Shown: positions 1 to 8,946, counted from the stretch's first letter. The stretch: 64,000 bases of DNA from Pseudomonas promysalinigenes (GCF_014269025.2 NZ_CP077094.1:3410001-3474000); one strand, 5' to 3'. Numbers and translations: made by a program. Notes: generated from the letters alone by a model not told the origin.

Positions 1-34
1 CCACAACAACAAGAAAGACTTGAGGAGTACCGCT

Positions 35-1384
35 GTGGAAAGCCGCAAATCCGAAGCACCTACGCTGGATCTCGCGCCACCACTCGAAACGAGTTGGCTG
101 GAACGGATTTTCAAACTCAAGCAACATGGCAGCACCGTCAAAACCGAAATGATCGCCGGGGTGACCACCTTCATCACCATGGCGTATATCATCTTCGTCA
201 ACCCAAACATCATGGCCGACGCTGGCATCGACCATGGTGCAGCCTTCGTGGCCACCTGCATCGCCGCAGCCCTGGGCTGCCTGCTGATGGGCCTGTATGC
301 CAACTGGCCGGTCGGCCTGGCGCCGGGCATGGGACTCAATGCTTTCTTCACCTATACCGTGGTCGGCACCATGGGCTACAACTGGGAAACAGCGCTGGGG
401 GCGGTGTTCGTCTCGGGTGTGCTGTTCATGTTCCTGACCTTGTCGAAAGTGCGTGAATGGTTGCTCAACAGCATTCCGGTCAGCCTGCGCCATGCCATGG
501 GGGCCGGCGTCGGATTGTTTCTCGGGCTGATCGGCCTGAAGACCGCCGGCATCATCGTCGACAGCCCAGCCACTTTGATCAAGCTAGGGTCGCTGCACGA
601 GCCTGGGCCACTGCTGGCGGCGGTGTGCTTCCTGCTTATAGCCATTCTCAGCTACAAGCGTGTATTCGGCGCGATCCTGATCAGCATCATCGGTGTCACC
701 CTGGCCGGCTGGGGGCTGGGCCTGGTCAAGTTCAACGGTGTGATGTCGATGCCACCAAGCCTTGCACCCACCTGGATGGCCATGGACGTAGCCGGTGTGT
801 TCAACGTCAGCATGATCAGCGTGGTGCTGGCGTTTCTGTTCGTGCACATGTTCGACACCGCCGGCACGTTGATGGGCGTGGCCCAGCGGGCCAACCTGGT
901 GGCGCCGGACGGGCGTATCGAGAACTTGTCGAAGGCGTTGAAGGCTGACAGTGCTTCAAGCGTGTTCGGTGCTGTGGTGGGTGTGCCACCGGTCACCAGC
1001 TATGTGGAAAGTGCCGCAGGGGTCGCGGCAGGTGGTCGCACTGGCCTTACCGCCGTAGTCGTCGGCATCCTGTTCATCGCCGCGATGTTCTTCGCCCCCC
1101 TGGCGGGCATGATTCCCGCCTATGCCACTGCCGGCGCACTGATCTATGTGGCGATGCTGATGATGGGCAGCATGGCACACATCCATTGGGACGAAGCCAC
1201 CGACAGCATTCCGGCGATCGTCACGGTGATCATGATGCCGCTGACCTTCTCGGTCGCCGATGGCATTGCTCTGGGCTTCATCAGCTATGTGGCGTTGAAG
1301 GCGGGGACCGGCAAGTACAAGGAAATTTCGGCCAGCCTGTGGGTGTTGTGCGCGATCTTCATTGCCAAATTCGTGTTTCTCTGA
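35..1384 (+). CDS. NCS2-family purine permease (AzgA/GhxP/AdeQ type)
   Basis: Inner-membrane proton symporter for a purine base, most likely adenine, guanine or hypoxanthine. The 449-residue product has the many hydrophobic segments of the family and the AzgA-type signature GLNAFFTY after the third segment, plus a second half-motif region with PVTSYVESAAG. I chose the GTG at 35 because a strong ribosome site, TTGAGGAG, lies at 20-27; an upstream TTG in frame would place that site inside the gene. A hairpin and T-run follows directly. Its position next to the urate pathway fits purine salvage or uptake. Exact substrate cannot be read from sequence. Confidence 0.9.
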   Translation: MESRKSEAPTLDLAPPLETSWLERIFKLKQHGSTVKTEMIAGVTTFITMAYIIFVNPNIMADAGIDHGAAFVATCIAAALGCLLMGLYANWPVGLAPGMGLNAFFTYTVVGTMGYNWETALGAVFVSGVLFMFLTLSKVREWLLNSIPVSLRHAMGAGVGLFLGLIGLKTAGIIVDSPATLIKLGSLHEPGPLLAAVCFLLIAILSYKRVFGAILISIIGVTLAGWGLGLVKFNGVMSMPPSLAPTWMAMDVAGVFNVSMISVVLAFLFVHMFDTAGTLMGVAQRANLVAPDGRIENLSKALKADSASSVFGAVVGVPPVTSYVESAAGVAAGGRTGLTAVVVGILFIAAMFFAPLAGMIPAYATAGALIYVAMLMMGSMAHIHWDEATDSIPAIVTVIMMPLTFSVADGIALGFISYVALKAGTGKYKEISASLWVLCAIFIAKFVFL

Positions 1385-1396
1385 CCCCAACTGCAT

Positions 1397-1430
1397 CAGC
1401 CAAAGGCGCCACGGCGCCTCTGGCTGTTTT
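1397..1430 (+). terminator. Rho-independent terminator after the purine permease
   Basis: Stem CAGCCA/TGGCTG continues, after one mismatch, into AGGCGCC/GGCGCCT and is followed by TTTT. It closes the permease transcript. Confidence 0.8.
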
Positions 1431-1542
1431 CAGAGCATCTAAAGCGATCCCCACAGACTGATATTTTTGTCAGGTGCCAGCAGCAGTGGTGTTTGATACA
1501 AATCGTGCAGACCTCGTCAGCGTTATCACCGGAGGCTAATCA

Positions 1543-2292
1543 ATGCGCGATACGGCCTTCCCTGCCTGCTCCTATACGCCTTATGGCTACAGCCAGCCGC
1601 GCAAAAGCCAGCTGGGGTTCAACGGTGAGTATCAAGAGGCGCTGACCGGTCTTTATCAGTTAGGCAACGGATACCGAACCTACAGCCCATCGCTCATGAG
1701 GTTCCATAGCCCAGACGCCCTGAGCCCTTTCGGCGAAGGAGGGGCCAATCCCTATGGTTTCTGCCTGTGTGACCCGATAAACCTGACAGACCCTTCTGGT
1801 CGGGCCCCCGCTCTTATCGCGCAAGTCAAAGGCTGGTTCAAGCCAGGCAAAAAGCTCGTAGCCGACACGTGGGACCTCACTGAAAAATCCCTGTTCCCAC
1901 GTCGTTCGCAGTCCGAGCAAGGCTTTATCGAAGGAAGATACGTGATCAATGAATACGTCAAGAAACTCTCTTCAGGCACACCCTTCATAGATAAGCTGGC
2001 CGCCGTGAACAACAACCTGGCAAGCCATGGTGATGGTTCCTTGAGTCGCGATCACGCAGATGCCTACGTCAGGATTGCACAACGCACTAAAAGCGGGAGT
2101 ATTTCCAACACTTCAGCCCATGTGCTTGCTAGCCAGGAATGGATGAAAGAGCAAGGGCCAACGCGCGTGGTCGGTACCTTTTTCAATCTGGGAGGAGCCT
2201 TGGGTGCCGGCGTTGAAGATCACGTATTGATGAAGACGGGTAAGTCACTGCACGTCAGGGGAAATGGAATTCGCAATGGCATCGATCTCTAG
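1543..2292 (+). CDS. Orphan RHS-tip protein with unknown C-terminal domain
   Basis: The 249-residue product starts within what would be the last part of an RHS/YD-repeat protein: residues about 10-90 carry the RHS core signature (LGFNGE, LGNGYR, MRFHSPD, SPFGEGG, NPYGF, DPSGRAP). The remaining about 160 residues form a variable tail that I do not recognise, and it has no obvious catalytic motif. A good ribosome site (CCGGAGG, 1530-1536) precedes the ATG, so this looks like a genuine short gene and not decay debris. No large RHS parent and no clear immunity gene lie beside it. In polymorphic toxins such tails are toxins, but here function is unproven. Confidence 0.7.
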   Translation: MRDTAFPACSYTPYGYSQPRKSQLGFNGEYQEALTGLYQLGNGYRTYSPSLMRFHSPDALSPFGEGGANPYGFCLCDPINLTDPSGRAPALIAQVKGWFKPGKKLVADTWDLTEKSLFPRRSQSEQGFIEGRYVINEYVKKLSSGTPFIDKLAAVNNNLASHGDGSLSRDHADAYVRIAQRTKSGSISNTSAHVLASQEWMKEQGPTRVVGTFFNLGGALGAGVEDHVLMKTGKSLHVRGNGIRNGIDL

Positions 2293-2295
2293 ACG

Positions 2296-2325
2296 AAAAA
2301 AAGCCCGCCAGTGTGAGAGCGGGCT
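2296..2325 (-). terminator. Rho-independent terminator of hiuH
   Basis: Read on the minus strand, stem AGCCCGC/GCGGGCT (2302-2325) is followed by seven T. It serves the gene ending at 2358. Confidence 0.8.
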
Positions 2326-2357
2326 AAAGGACCTACGAAGATTCTTCTAGCGACCAA

Positions 2358-2711
2358 CTAGCTTCCACGATAGGTCGAATAGCTGTAAGGCGAGATCAGC
2401 AATGGCACGTGGTAGTGCTCTTGCTGCTCGTCGATGCCAAAACGCAGCACTACAACATCCAGAAACGCCTGGGCCGGCAGTTGTACGCCGCGGGCGCGGT
2501 AGTAATCACCTGCGCTGAACTGCAACTGATATACCCCTGTGCGGTAGTCATCACCTTGCAGCAACGGCGAGTCGACGCGCCCATCGCTATTGGTCAACGC
2601 AGTATTCACCAGCTCCAGCTGCTGGCCTTCGACGCGGTACAGCTCGACCTTGATCGAGCTGCCTGGGCAGCCATGCGCGGCATCCAGTACGTGAGTGGTC
2701 AAACGTCCCAT
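2358..2711 (-). CDS. hiuH: 5-hydroxyisourate hydrolase (transthyretin-like)
   Basis: Hydrolyses 5-hydroxyisourate, the unstable product of urate oxidation, to OHCU. The 117-residue protein has the usual length and shape: N-terminal LTTHVLDAAHG, a central arginine in DGRVD, and the diagnostic C-terminal YRGS. There is no signal peptide, so it acts in the cytoplasm. It is divergent from puuE-uraD-allA-puuD, which perform the neighbouring steps, and shares a 388-bp regulatory region with them. The residues CPG after HVLDAAHG are a minor family variation. Confidence 0.95.
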   Translation of the reverse strand: MGRLTTHVLDAAHGCPGSSIKVELYRVEGQQLELVNTALTNSDGRVDSPLLQGDDYRTGVYQLQFSAGDYYRARGVQLPAQAFLDVVVLRFGIDEQQEHYHVPLLISPYSYSTYRGS

Positions 2712-2820
2712 CTGCTTGTCGCCTCTTGTTCAATCTATGGGCAAAAAATACACAGCTGACGCCCCAATTCAGGGCTTGCGATGTGCGGGAATGACGCCAT
2801 TAAGACATTTCAGCGTGAGA

Positions 2821-2830
2821 TTGTACACAA
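2821..2830. promoter_or_regulatory. Putative operator TTGTACACAA
   Basis: Differs by one base from the palindrome found at 3016, 16233, 16373, 34189 and 47372. It lies on the hiuH side of the divergent region. Operator function is inferred from recurrence and symmetry. Confidence 0.5.
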
Positions 2831-2904
2831 TTTTTTGAATCCCTTGGCTGCGCCGCCGGCAAACCAGCGGCTAGACCCAGATATAGACACCGTGCAGCGT
2901 CTCG

Positions 2905-2923
2905 GGTCAATTATTGACCAATT
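2905..2923. promoter_or_regulatory. Second palindrome with TTGGTCAA core
   Basis: GGTCAAT-T-ATTGACC followed by AATT. The minus strand therefore reads AATTGGTCAA, a 10-mer that recurs at 34066-34075 upstream of the NCS1 permease. It resembles operators of GntR/FadR-type regulators, but the factor is unknown. Confidence 0.45.
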
Positions 2924-3015
2924 AGGCAGGTTTCTTGCAGGCCTATTTGTAACCCAGCCTCAGGCGACAAAAGGGGAGAAATGCGGAAAAACAGGCTTAC
3001 AAATGATTTCAGAAG

Positions 3016-3025
3016 TTGTATACAA
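3016..3025. promoter_or_regulatory. Putative operator TTGTATACAA upstream of puuE
   Basis: Perfect 10-bp palindrome 75 bp before the GTG of puuE; one of five identical copies in the window. Confidence 0.6.
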
Positions 3026-3099
3026 TCATCCCATCTGGTGGTGCGACATCCCGACGCGGCTCGCCCACCCCGCACCAACACACAAGAAGGAAGACTGCA

Positions 3100-4026
3100 G
3101 TGAGCGCTGACTATCCTCGCGACCTGATCGGTTACGGCAACACTCCCCCTCACCCGCACTGGCCGGGCAACGCTCGCATCGCGCTGTCTTTCGTTCTGAA
3201 CTATGAAGAAGGCGGTGAACGCAACATATTGCACGGCGACAAAGAGTCCGAAGCCTTCCTTTCCGAAATGGTCGCCGCCCAGCCGCTGCAGGGCGCGCGC
3301 AACATGAGCATGGAGTCGCTGTACGAGTATGGCAGCCGCGCTGGCGTATGGCGCCTGCTCAAGCTGTTCAAGGACAGCGGCGTACCGCTGACCATCTTCG
3401 CCGTGGCCATGGCCGCCCAGCGCCACCCCGACGTGATCCGCGCCATGGTCGAAGCCGGCCACGAGATCTGCAGCCACGGCTACCGCTGGATTGACTACCA
3501 GTACATGGACGAAGCGCAGGAGCGCGAGCACATGCTCGAAGCCATCCGCATTCTCACCGAACTCACGGGCGAGCGCCCACTGGGCTGGTACACCGGCCGC
3601 ACCGGGCCGAATACTCGCCGCCTGGTGATGGAAGAAGGTGGTTTTCTGTATGACAGCGACACCTATGACGACGACCTGCCCTACTGGGAGCCGAACAACC
3701 CTACCGGCAAACCGCACCTGGTGATCCCTTACACCCTGGACACCAACGACATGCGCTTCACCCAGGTCCAGGGCTTCAACTGCGGCGAGCAGTTCTACCA
3801 GTACCTCAAGGACGCTTTCGACGTGCTCTACGCCGAGGGTGCCGAGGCCCCGAAAATGTTATCCATCGGCCTGCACTGCCGCCTGGTCGGCCGCCCGGCG
3901 CGCCTGGCTGCGCTCAAGCGCTTCGTCGATTACGCCAAAAGCCATGACCAGGTCTGGTTCGCCCGTCGTGTGGACATCGCTCGCCACTGGCACGCCACCC
4001 ACCCGTACAAGAAAGAGAACGCCTGA
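3100..4026 (+). CDS. puuE: Allantoinase, polysaccharide-deacetylase type
   Basis: Opens the allantoin ring to allantoate by metal-dependent hydrolysis in the cytoplasm. The 308-residue product has the PuuE-type fold: an N-terminal stretch with PHWPGNARIALSF, then NYEEGGER where true deacetylases carry a catalytic Asp, the metal-site stretch HEICSHGYRW, and GWYTGRTGPN. GTG at 3100 is chosen because AAGGAAG lies at 3087-3093; an upstream ATG at 3016 would read through the operator palindrome. The stop overlaps the uraD start (TGATG), so translation is likely coupled. Confidence 0.93.
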   Translation: MSADYPRDLIGYGNTPPHPHWPGNARIALSFVLNYEEGGERNILHGDKESEAFLSEMVAAQPLQGARNMSMESLYEYGSRAGVWRLLKLFKDSGVPLTIFAVAMAAQRHPDVIRAMVEAGHEICSHGYRWIDYQYMDEAQEREHMLEAIRILTELTGERPLGWYTGRTGPNTRRLVMEEGGFLYDSDTYDDDLPYWEPNNPTGKPHLVIPYTLDTNDMRFTQVQGFNCGEQFYQYLKDAFDVLYAEGAEAPKMLSIGLHCRLVGRPARLAALKRFVDYAKSHDQVWFARRVDIARHWHATHPYKKENA

Positions 4027-4541
4027 TGACCGCTTTCAACACACTCAAGCCTTCCACCCTGGACCGTGATGCCTTCGTCAAGGCATTCGCCGACATCTAC
4101 GAGCACTCGCCGTGGGTTGCCGAAAAGGCTTACGACCTGGGCCAACTGGGTGAGCTGGACGAGATCGAGGTACTGCACCAGCGCATGAGCGATATCCTGC
4201 TGAGCGCCAACCACGCTGACCAACTGGCGCTGATCAACGCTCACCCGGACCTGGCCGGTAAAGCCGCCGTGCAAGGCCAATTGACCGAGTCGAGCACCAA
4301 TGAGCAGGCGGGCGCGGGCATCCACCAATGCACCCCTGAAGAATTCGCCCGTTTCACCGAACTCAATGACGCCTACAAAGCCAAGTTCCAGTTCCCGTTC
4401 ATCATGGCGGTCAAAGGCAGCAACCGGCATCAGATCCTCGCCTCTTTCGAAAAGCGCATTCACAACGATGCCGAGGCCGAATTCAAGGAAGCCCTGGCGC
4501 AGATCAACCTGATTGCACTGTTCCGCCTGCTGCAACTGTAA
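4026..4541 (+). CDS. uraD: OHCU decarboxylase
   Basis: Decarboxylates 2-oxo-4-hydroxy-4-carboxy-5-ureidoimidazoline to S-allantoin, the step after HiuH. The 171-residue protein has the family core: FADIYEHSPWVAE near the N-terminus, the AHPDLAGKAA segment with the catalytic His, the SSTNEQAGAG stretch and FPFIMAVKG. Overlaps the puuE stop by one base and is followed by allA after 49 bp. Many pseudomonads place allantoicase between these genes; here nothing fits in the gap. Confidence 0.94.
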   Translation: MTAFNTLKPSTLDRDAFVKAFADIYEHSPWVAEKAYDLGQLGELDEIEVLHQRMSDILLSANHADQLALINAHPDLAGKAAVQGQLTESSTNEQAGAGIHQCTPEEFARFTELNDAYKAKFQFPFIMAVKGSNRHQILASFEKRIHNDAEAEFKEALAQINLIALFRLLQL

Positions 4542-4590
4542 ACCGCAGCCGAACCCCATTTAGAACAACGCACAAGAGAAGAGATAACCC

Positions 4591-5094
4591 ATGCGCACCC
4601 TGATGATCGAGCCCCTGAGCAAAGAAGCATTCGCCCCTTTCGGTGACGTGATCGAAACCGATGGCAGCGACCACTTCATGATCAACAACGGCTCGACCAT
4701 GCGTTTTCACAAGCTCGCCACGGTCGAGACCGCCGAGCCTGAAGACAAGGCGATCATCAGCATCTTCCGCGCCGACGCGCTGGACATGCCGCTGACCGTG
4801 CGCATGCTGGAACGCCATCCGCTGGGCAGCCAGGCTTTCATCCCGCTGCTCGGCAACCCCTTTCTGATCGTGGTCGCGCCCGTTGGCGATGCACCTGTAT
4901 CAGGCTTGGTCCGTGCCTTCCGTAGTAATGGCAGGCAGGGCGTTAATTACCATCGCGGCGTCTGGCACCACCCGGTGCTGACGATCGAAAAGCGGGATGA
5001 TTTCCTGGTGGTTGATCGCAGCGGTTCTGGCAACAACTGCGATGAGCATTACTTCACCGAGGAACAGATGCTGATCCTCAATCCCCACCAATAA
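4591..5094 (+). CDS. allA: Ureidoglycolate lyase
   Basis: Splits ureidoglycolate to glyoxylate and urea. The 167-residue product matches the family in length and in motifs: FAPFGDVIE near residue 12, HPLGSQAFIPL in the middle, and GVNYHRGVWHHPVL towards the C-terminus, a cupin-type metal or substrate site. Its products feed the gcl operon (16408-22871) and the urea transporter (23000-23875). Fourth of the same-strand run puuE-uraD-allA-puuD. Confidence 0.94.
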   Translation: MRTLMIEPLSKEAFAPFGDVIETDGSDHFMINNGSTMRFHKLATVETAEPEDKAIISIFRADALDMPLTVRMLERHPLGSQAFIPLLGNPFLIVVAPVGDAPVSGLVRAFRSNGRQGVNYHRGVWHHPVLTIEKRDDFLVVDRSGSGNNCDEHYFTEEQMLILNPHQ

Positions 5095-5139
5095 GAAAAG
5101 GTCGATCATCCTTCACGGTGATCGGCAGAGGTACATACT

Positions 5140-6468
5140 GTGGAAGCACACCTTCACGAATGGCTGAACCTGAGCATTCGCTGGGTTCACATGATCACCG
5201 GTGTCGCCTGGATCGGTGCATCGTTCTACTTCGTCTGGCTTGAGAACCACCTGAACCGAAGCAACCCGCGCGATGGGTTGTCGGGTGATCTCTGGGCAAT
5301 TCACGGCGGTGGGATCTACCACCTGGAGAAATACAAGCTCGCGCCCCCGAAAATGCCCGAGAACCTGCACTGGTTCAAATGGGAAGCCTATTTCACCTGG
5401 ATGTCCGGTATCGCCCTGCTGTGCGTAGTGTTCTACTGGAACCCGACCCTGTACCTGCTGGCCCCTGGCAGCACCCTCAGCGGCGCCGAAGGCGTGGCGA
5501 TCGGTATCGGTTCGCTGGTGGCCGGTTGGTTCATCTACGACTTCCTTTGCGATTCGCCGCTGGGTAAAAAGCCTGCCCTGCTCGGTGCCGTGCTGTTCGT
5601 GCTGATCATTGCCGCCTGCTGGGGCTTCAGCCTGGTGTTCAGCGGCCGTGGCGCCTACCTGCATACCGGCGCGATCATCGGCACCATCATGGTCGGCAAC
5701 GTATTCCGCATCATCATGCCGGCCCAGCGCCAGCTGGTAGCGGCGATCGAAAACAACCAGACGCCTGACCCGGTTCTGCCGGCCAAGGGCCTGTTGCGCT
5801 CGCGCCACAACAACTATTTCACCTTGCCGGTGCTGTTCATCATGATCAGCAACCACTTCCCGAGCACCTACGGTAGCCAGTACAACTGGCTGATACTGGC
5901 GGGTATTGCAGTAGCCGCGGTTCTGATCCGCCACTACTTCAACACCCGCCATGACAGCAACAAGTACGCCTGGACCCTGCCCGTGGGTGCACTGGCGATG
6001 ATCTGCCTTGCCTACGTCACCGGTCCCAAGCCGATGGCGGTGAGCCCTGAACAGGCAGCGGCGAAGATCGAGTATCAGCCATTACCAGCGACCGCCGTCG
6101 GTGGCAAGACCGCCGCCGAGCTGCGTGCCGAGGAAGCTGCCAAGGCCGCCCAAGCGCCTGCCGCGCCTGCCGAGGCACCCGCCCAGGCGAGCGCCCAGGC
6201 AGCCGGTGGCGACTTTGACAAGATCCATAAAGTCATCCAGGAACGCTGCAGCGTGTGCCACTCGTCGAAACCGACCAGCCCGTTGTTCAGCGCAGCACCT
6301 GCCGGCGTGATGTTCGACACCCCGCAGCAGATCCAGGCCCAGGCCGCGCGCATTCAAGCGCAAGCGGTCGCAAGCCAGATCATGCCGCTGGGCAACATCA
6401 CCCAGATGACTGCCGAAGAGCGCAAGCTCGTCGGTGACTGGATCGCCAAGGGCGCGCAAGTCAACTGA
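5140..6468 (+). CDS. puuD: Membrane urate hydroxylase with C-terminal cytochrome c domain
   Basis: Oxidises urate to 5-hydroxyisourate; in this family it replaces soluble uricase and passes electrons to the respiratory chain. The 442-residue protein has about eight hydrophobic segments over residues 1-300, including WVHMITGVAWIGASFYF with the family's conserved histidines. An Ala/Pro-rich linker (about 320-355) leads to a heme c domain with CSVCH at residues 370-374 and a probable axial Met in QIMPLG. The start is a GTG. The cytochrome domain ties it functionally to the ccm operon at 40350-47251. Confidence 0.93.
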   Translation: MEAHLHEWLNLSIRWVHMITGVAWIGASFYFVWLENHLNRSNPRDGLSGDLWAIHGGGIYHLEKYKLAPPKMPENLHWFKWEAYFTWMSGIALLCVVFYWNPTLYLLAPGSTLSGAEGVAIGIGSLVAGWFIYDFLCDSPLGKKPALLGAVLFVLIIAACWGFSLVFSGRGAYLHTGAIIGTIMVGNVFRIIMPAQRQLVAAIENNQTPDPVLPAKGLLRSRHNNYFTLPVLFIMISNHFPSTYGSQYNWLILAGIAVAAVLIRHYFNTRHDSNKYAWTLPVGALAMICLAYVTGPKPMAVSPEQAAAKIEYQPLPATAVGGKTAAELRAEEAAKAAQAPAAPAEAPAQASAQAAGGDFDKIHKVIQERCSVCHSSKPTSPLFSAAPAGVMFDTPQQIQAQAARIQAQAVASQIMPLGNITQMTAEERKLVGDWIAKGAQVN

Positions 6469-6510
6469 TCCACCGGGCTGCGCTCCACAGAACGGACGCA
6501 CCCGCGAAGA

Positions 6511-6527
6511 GGCCGGCGACGCCGGCC
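6511..6527. other. GC-rich hairpin between puuD and the urate permease
   Basis: Stem GGCCGGC/GCCGGCC with a 3-base loop, followed by TTGGTTT. The run of T is poor, so it may attenuate and not stop transcription. Confidence 0.4.
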
Positions 6528-6661
6528 TTGGTTTCACGTCACACGCAACAAGCAAGCATCGAGCGCTCGACTGCACGCGCGAACCCTGGCCGCTGACATG
6601 GGGCCTAGCGCCTGCGACTGACGCTTGGATCCGAGAATAAAAACAAAACTCGAGGTGCTGC

Positions 6662-8017
6662 ATGTCCGAGTCACGCAAGGCGTACATTCCCGTTGCGCCG
6701 CCGCGACAGCCCCTGCCCCTGTTCCAATTGATTCTGGTTGGCCTGCAACACGTGCTTCTGATGTACGGGGGTGCGATTGCCGTACCGCTGATCATCGGCC
6801 AGGCCGCTGGCTTGTCACGTGAAGAAGTCGCTTTCCTGATCAACGCCGATCTGCTGGTCGCCGGTGTCGCTACCATCATCCAGTCGTTCGGTATCGGCCC
6901 GGTCGGCATCCGCATGCCGGTGATGATGGGCGCCAGCTTCGCCGCCGTTGGCAGCATGGTGGCCATGGCCGGGATGCCGGGTGTGGGCCTGCAAGGGATC
7001 TTCGGCGCGACCATCGCTGCCGGGTTCTTCGGCATGCTGATCGCACCCTTCATGTCAAAGGTAGTACGTTTCTTCCCGCCGCTTGTCACCGGTACGGTGA
7101 TCACCTCCATTGGCTTGTCGCTGTTCCCCGTGGCGGTCAACTGGGCCGGTGGCGGCCAAAGCGCATCGACCTTCGGCTCGCCGATCTACCTACTGGTTGC
7201 CGGCCTGGTGCTGGCGGTCATTTTGTTGATCAACCGCTTCATGCGCGGCTTCTGGGTCAACGTTTCAGTGCTGGTGGGAATGGGCCTGGGCTACATCCTG
7301 GCTGGCTCCATCGGCATGGTCGACCTGTCGGGCCTGAGCACTACGCCGTGGCTGCAAGTGGTGACGCCACTGCACTTTGGCATGCCGACCTTCAGCTTGG
7401 CACCGATTCTGTCGATGTGTCTGGTGGTGGTGATCATCTTCGTCGAGTCCACGGGCATGTTCCTGGCTCTGGGCAAGGTGACCGATCGTGAAGTAACCCC
7501 AGCAATGCTGCGCCGTGGGCTGTTGTGCGATGCCGGCGCGTCGTTCATCGCCGGTTTCTTCAACACCTTCACCCATTCCTCGTTCGCCCAGAACATCGGC
7601 CTGGTGCAAATGACGGGTGTGCGCTGCCGGTACGTCACGGTCATGGCAGGCGCCCTGCTGATCGTGCTCAGCCTGCTACCCAAGGCCGCCTACCTGATCG
7701 CCTCGATCCCGCCTGCGGTGCTGGGCGGCGCGTCCATCGCCATGTTCGGCATGGTCACCGCCACTGGTATCAAGATCCTGCAGGAAGCCGACATCGGCGA
7801 CCGTCGCAACCAGTTGCTGGTGGCGGTGAGCATCGGCTTTGGATTGATCCCAGTGGTCAGGCCGGAGTTCTTCGCCCAGATGCCGCAGTGGATGGAACCG
7901 ATCACCCACAGCGGTATCGCCATGGCCACGGTCAGTGCGCTGGTACTGAACGTGCTGTTCAACATCCTGGGTGGTGCAGAGCGCGCCGTGCATAACGACG
8001 CCTGCCACCAACATTGA
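6662..8017 (+). CDS. NCS2 urate/xanthine permease (UacT/PucJ-like)
   Basis: Inner-membrane proton symporter of the nucleobase-cation-symporter-2 family. The 451-residue protein shows the QNIGL motif of the xanthine/urate branch in QNIGLVQMTGV, the preceding ESTGMF region, and an N-terminal QHVLLMYGGAIAVP typical of uracil-xanthine permeases. Ribosome site GAGGTG at 6652-6657. Position directly after puuD points to urate as the main substrate; xanthine is the alternative. Confidence 0.88.
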   Translation: MSESRKAYIPVAPPRQPLPLFQLILVGLQHVLLMYGGAIAVPLIIGQAAGLSREEVAFLINADLLVAGVATIIQSFGIGPVGIRMPVMMGASFAAVGSMVAMAGMPGVGLQGIFGATIAAGFFGMLIAPFMSKVVRFFPPLVTGTVITSIGLSLFPVAVNWAGGGQSASTFGSPIYLLVAGLVLAVILLINRFMRGFWVNVSVLVGMGLGYILAGSIGMVDLSGLSTTPWLQVVTPLHFGMPTFSLAPILSMCLVVVIIFVESTGMFLALGKVTDREVTPAMLRRGLLCDAGASFIAGFFNTFTHSSFAQNIGLVQMTGVRCRYVTVMAGALLIVLSLLPKAAYLIASIPPAVLGGASIAMFGMVTATGIKILQEADIGDRRNQLLVAVSIGFGLIPVVRPEFFAQMPQWMEPITHSGIAMATVSALVLNVLFNILGGAERAVHNDACHQH

Positions 8018-8024
8018 GCCAACT

Positions 8025-8047
8025 GGGGCGGCGTCATCTGCCGCCCC
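8025..8047. terminator. Strong hairpin after the urate permease
   Basis: Perfect 8-bp stem GGGGCGGC/GCCGCCCC with a 7-base loop. No T-run follows, so termination may be partial, allowing read-through into the outer-membrane channel gene. Confidence 0.45.
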
Positions 8048-8160
8048 ATGCTCCATTTGGGCAGTAACCGCTTCACCGTCGGCCCGCCGGAATGGGCCGC
8101 TCGGGGCGCCCGTGCGCCAAAAAAACCGCTAACAAAAACAATAAGTCCGGGAATCACAAC

Positions 8161-8946
8161 ATGAAGCGCATCACCTCGTCCCTGCTACTGGGTAGCAGCT
8201 TGCTGGCCGCCCTCCCCGCCCACGCAGGCCAATGGTTGTTGTGGCATGGCGAAAGCCTGACCTACTTGTACGGCAAGGACTTCAAGGTCAACCCTGATAT
8301 CCAGCAGACCATCACCTTCGAACACGCTAACAAGTGGAAGTACGGCGACACCTTCCTGTTTGTCGACAAGATCTTCTACAACGGCAAAGCCGACCCTGGC
8401 AAAGGCGTGACCACCTATTACGGTGAATTCAGCCCGCGCCTGTCATTGGGCAAGATCCTCGACCAGAAACTTGCCTTCGGCCCGGTCAAGGACGTCTTGC
8501 TGGCCATGACTTACGAGCGAGGTGAAGGCGACAACGAGGCCTACCTGATCGGCCCCGGCTTCGACCTGGACATCCCCGGCTTCAACTACTTCACCCTGAA
8601 CTTCTACGTGCGCAACACCGAAGGCAGCCGCCCGGGCGACAATGTCTGGCAGATAACCCCTGGCTGGTCGTACACCATCCCCGTAGGCAAATCCGACGTG
8701 CTGATCGACGGCTACATGGACTGGGTGCCAGACAACGACCAGAACAAACGCGGCACCTACCACGCCAACCTGCACTTCAACCCACAGGTCAAATACGACC
8801 TCGGCAAGGCCCTGAACCTGGGGGCCAAACAGCTATATGTGGGCTTCGAATACAGCTACTGGAAAGACAAGTACGGCATCGACAGCCGCGGCAACCTACA
8901 GAGCAACCAGAGTGTTGCCAGCGCGCTGATCAAGGTACATTTCTGA
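8161..8946 (+). CDS. Tsx-like outer-membrane nucleoside channel, copy 1
   Basis: Predicted 12-stranded outer-membrane channel of the nucleoside-specific Tsx family. The 261-residue precursor has a signal peptide (MKRITSS, hydrophobic core, cleavage near AHA-GQW) and ends in a hydrophobic residue, KVHF, as outer-membrane barrels do. Internal motifs include FKVNPDIQQT, YYGEFSPRLS and ITPGWSYTIPVGKSDVLIDGY. ATG at 8161 was preferred because the signal peptide begins there; upstream in-frame sequence is not signal-like. It likely brings urate or nucleosides to the NCS2 permease. Confidence 0.85.
   Translation: MKRITSSLLLGSSLLAALPAHAGQWLLWHGESLTYLYGKDFKVNPDIQQTITFEHANKWKYGDTFLFVDKIFYNGKADPGKGVTTYYGEFSPRLSLGKILDQKLAFGPVKDVLLAMTYERGEGDNEAYLIGPGFDLDIPGFNYFTLNFYVRNTEGSRPGDNVWQITPGWSYTIPVGKSDVLIDGYMDWVPDNDQNKRGTYHANLHFNPQVKYDLGKALNLGAKQLYVGFEYSYWKDKYGIDSRGNLQSNQSVASALIKVHF

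Larger units (their letters stand above)
2712..3099. promoter_or_regulatory. hiuH/puuE divergent control region
   Basis: This 388-bp gene-free stretch separates hiuH from puuE. It holds TTGTACACAA at 2821-2830, the near-perfect palindrome GGTCAATTATTGACC at 2905-2919, which runs into TTGACCAATT (2914-2923), and the perfect palindrome TTGTATACAA at 3016-3025. I see no coding potential. The sites are the likely control points for both transcripts; the regulators are not encoded in the window in any recognisable way. Confidence 0.6.

Noticed and set aside
1543-2292. Pseudogene remnant of a large RHS gene
   Set aside because: A proper ribosome site, intact frame and absence of upstream RHS repeat sequence favour a true short gene.
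2911-3717. Long minus-strand frame across the puuE start
   Set aside because: Opposite a clear allantoinase; no ribosome site or domain, and it would cover the divergent operators.
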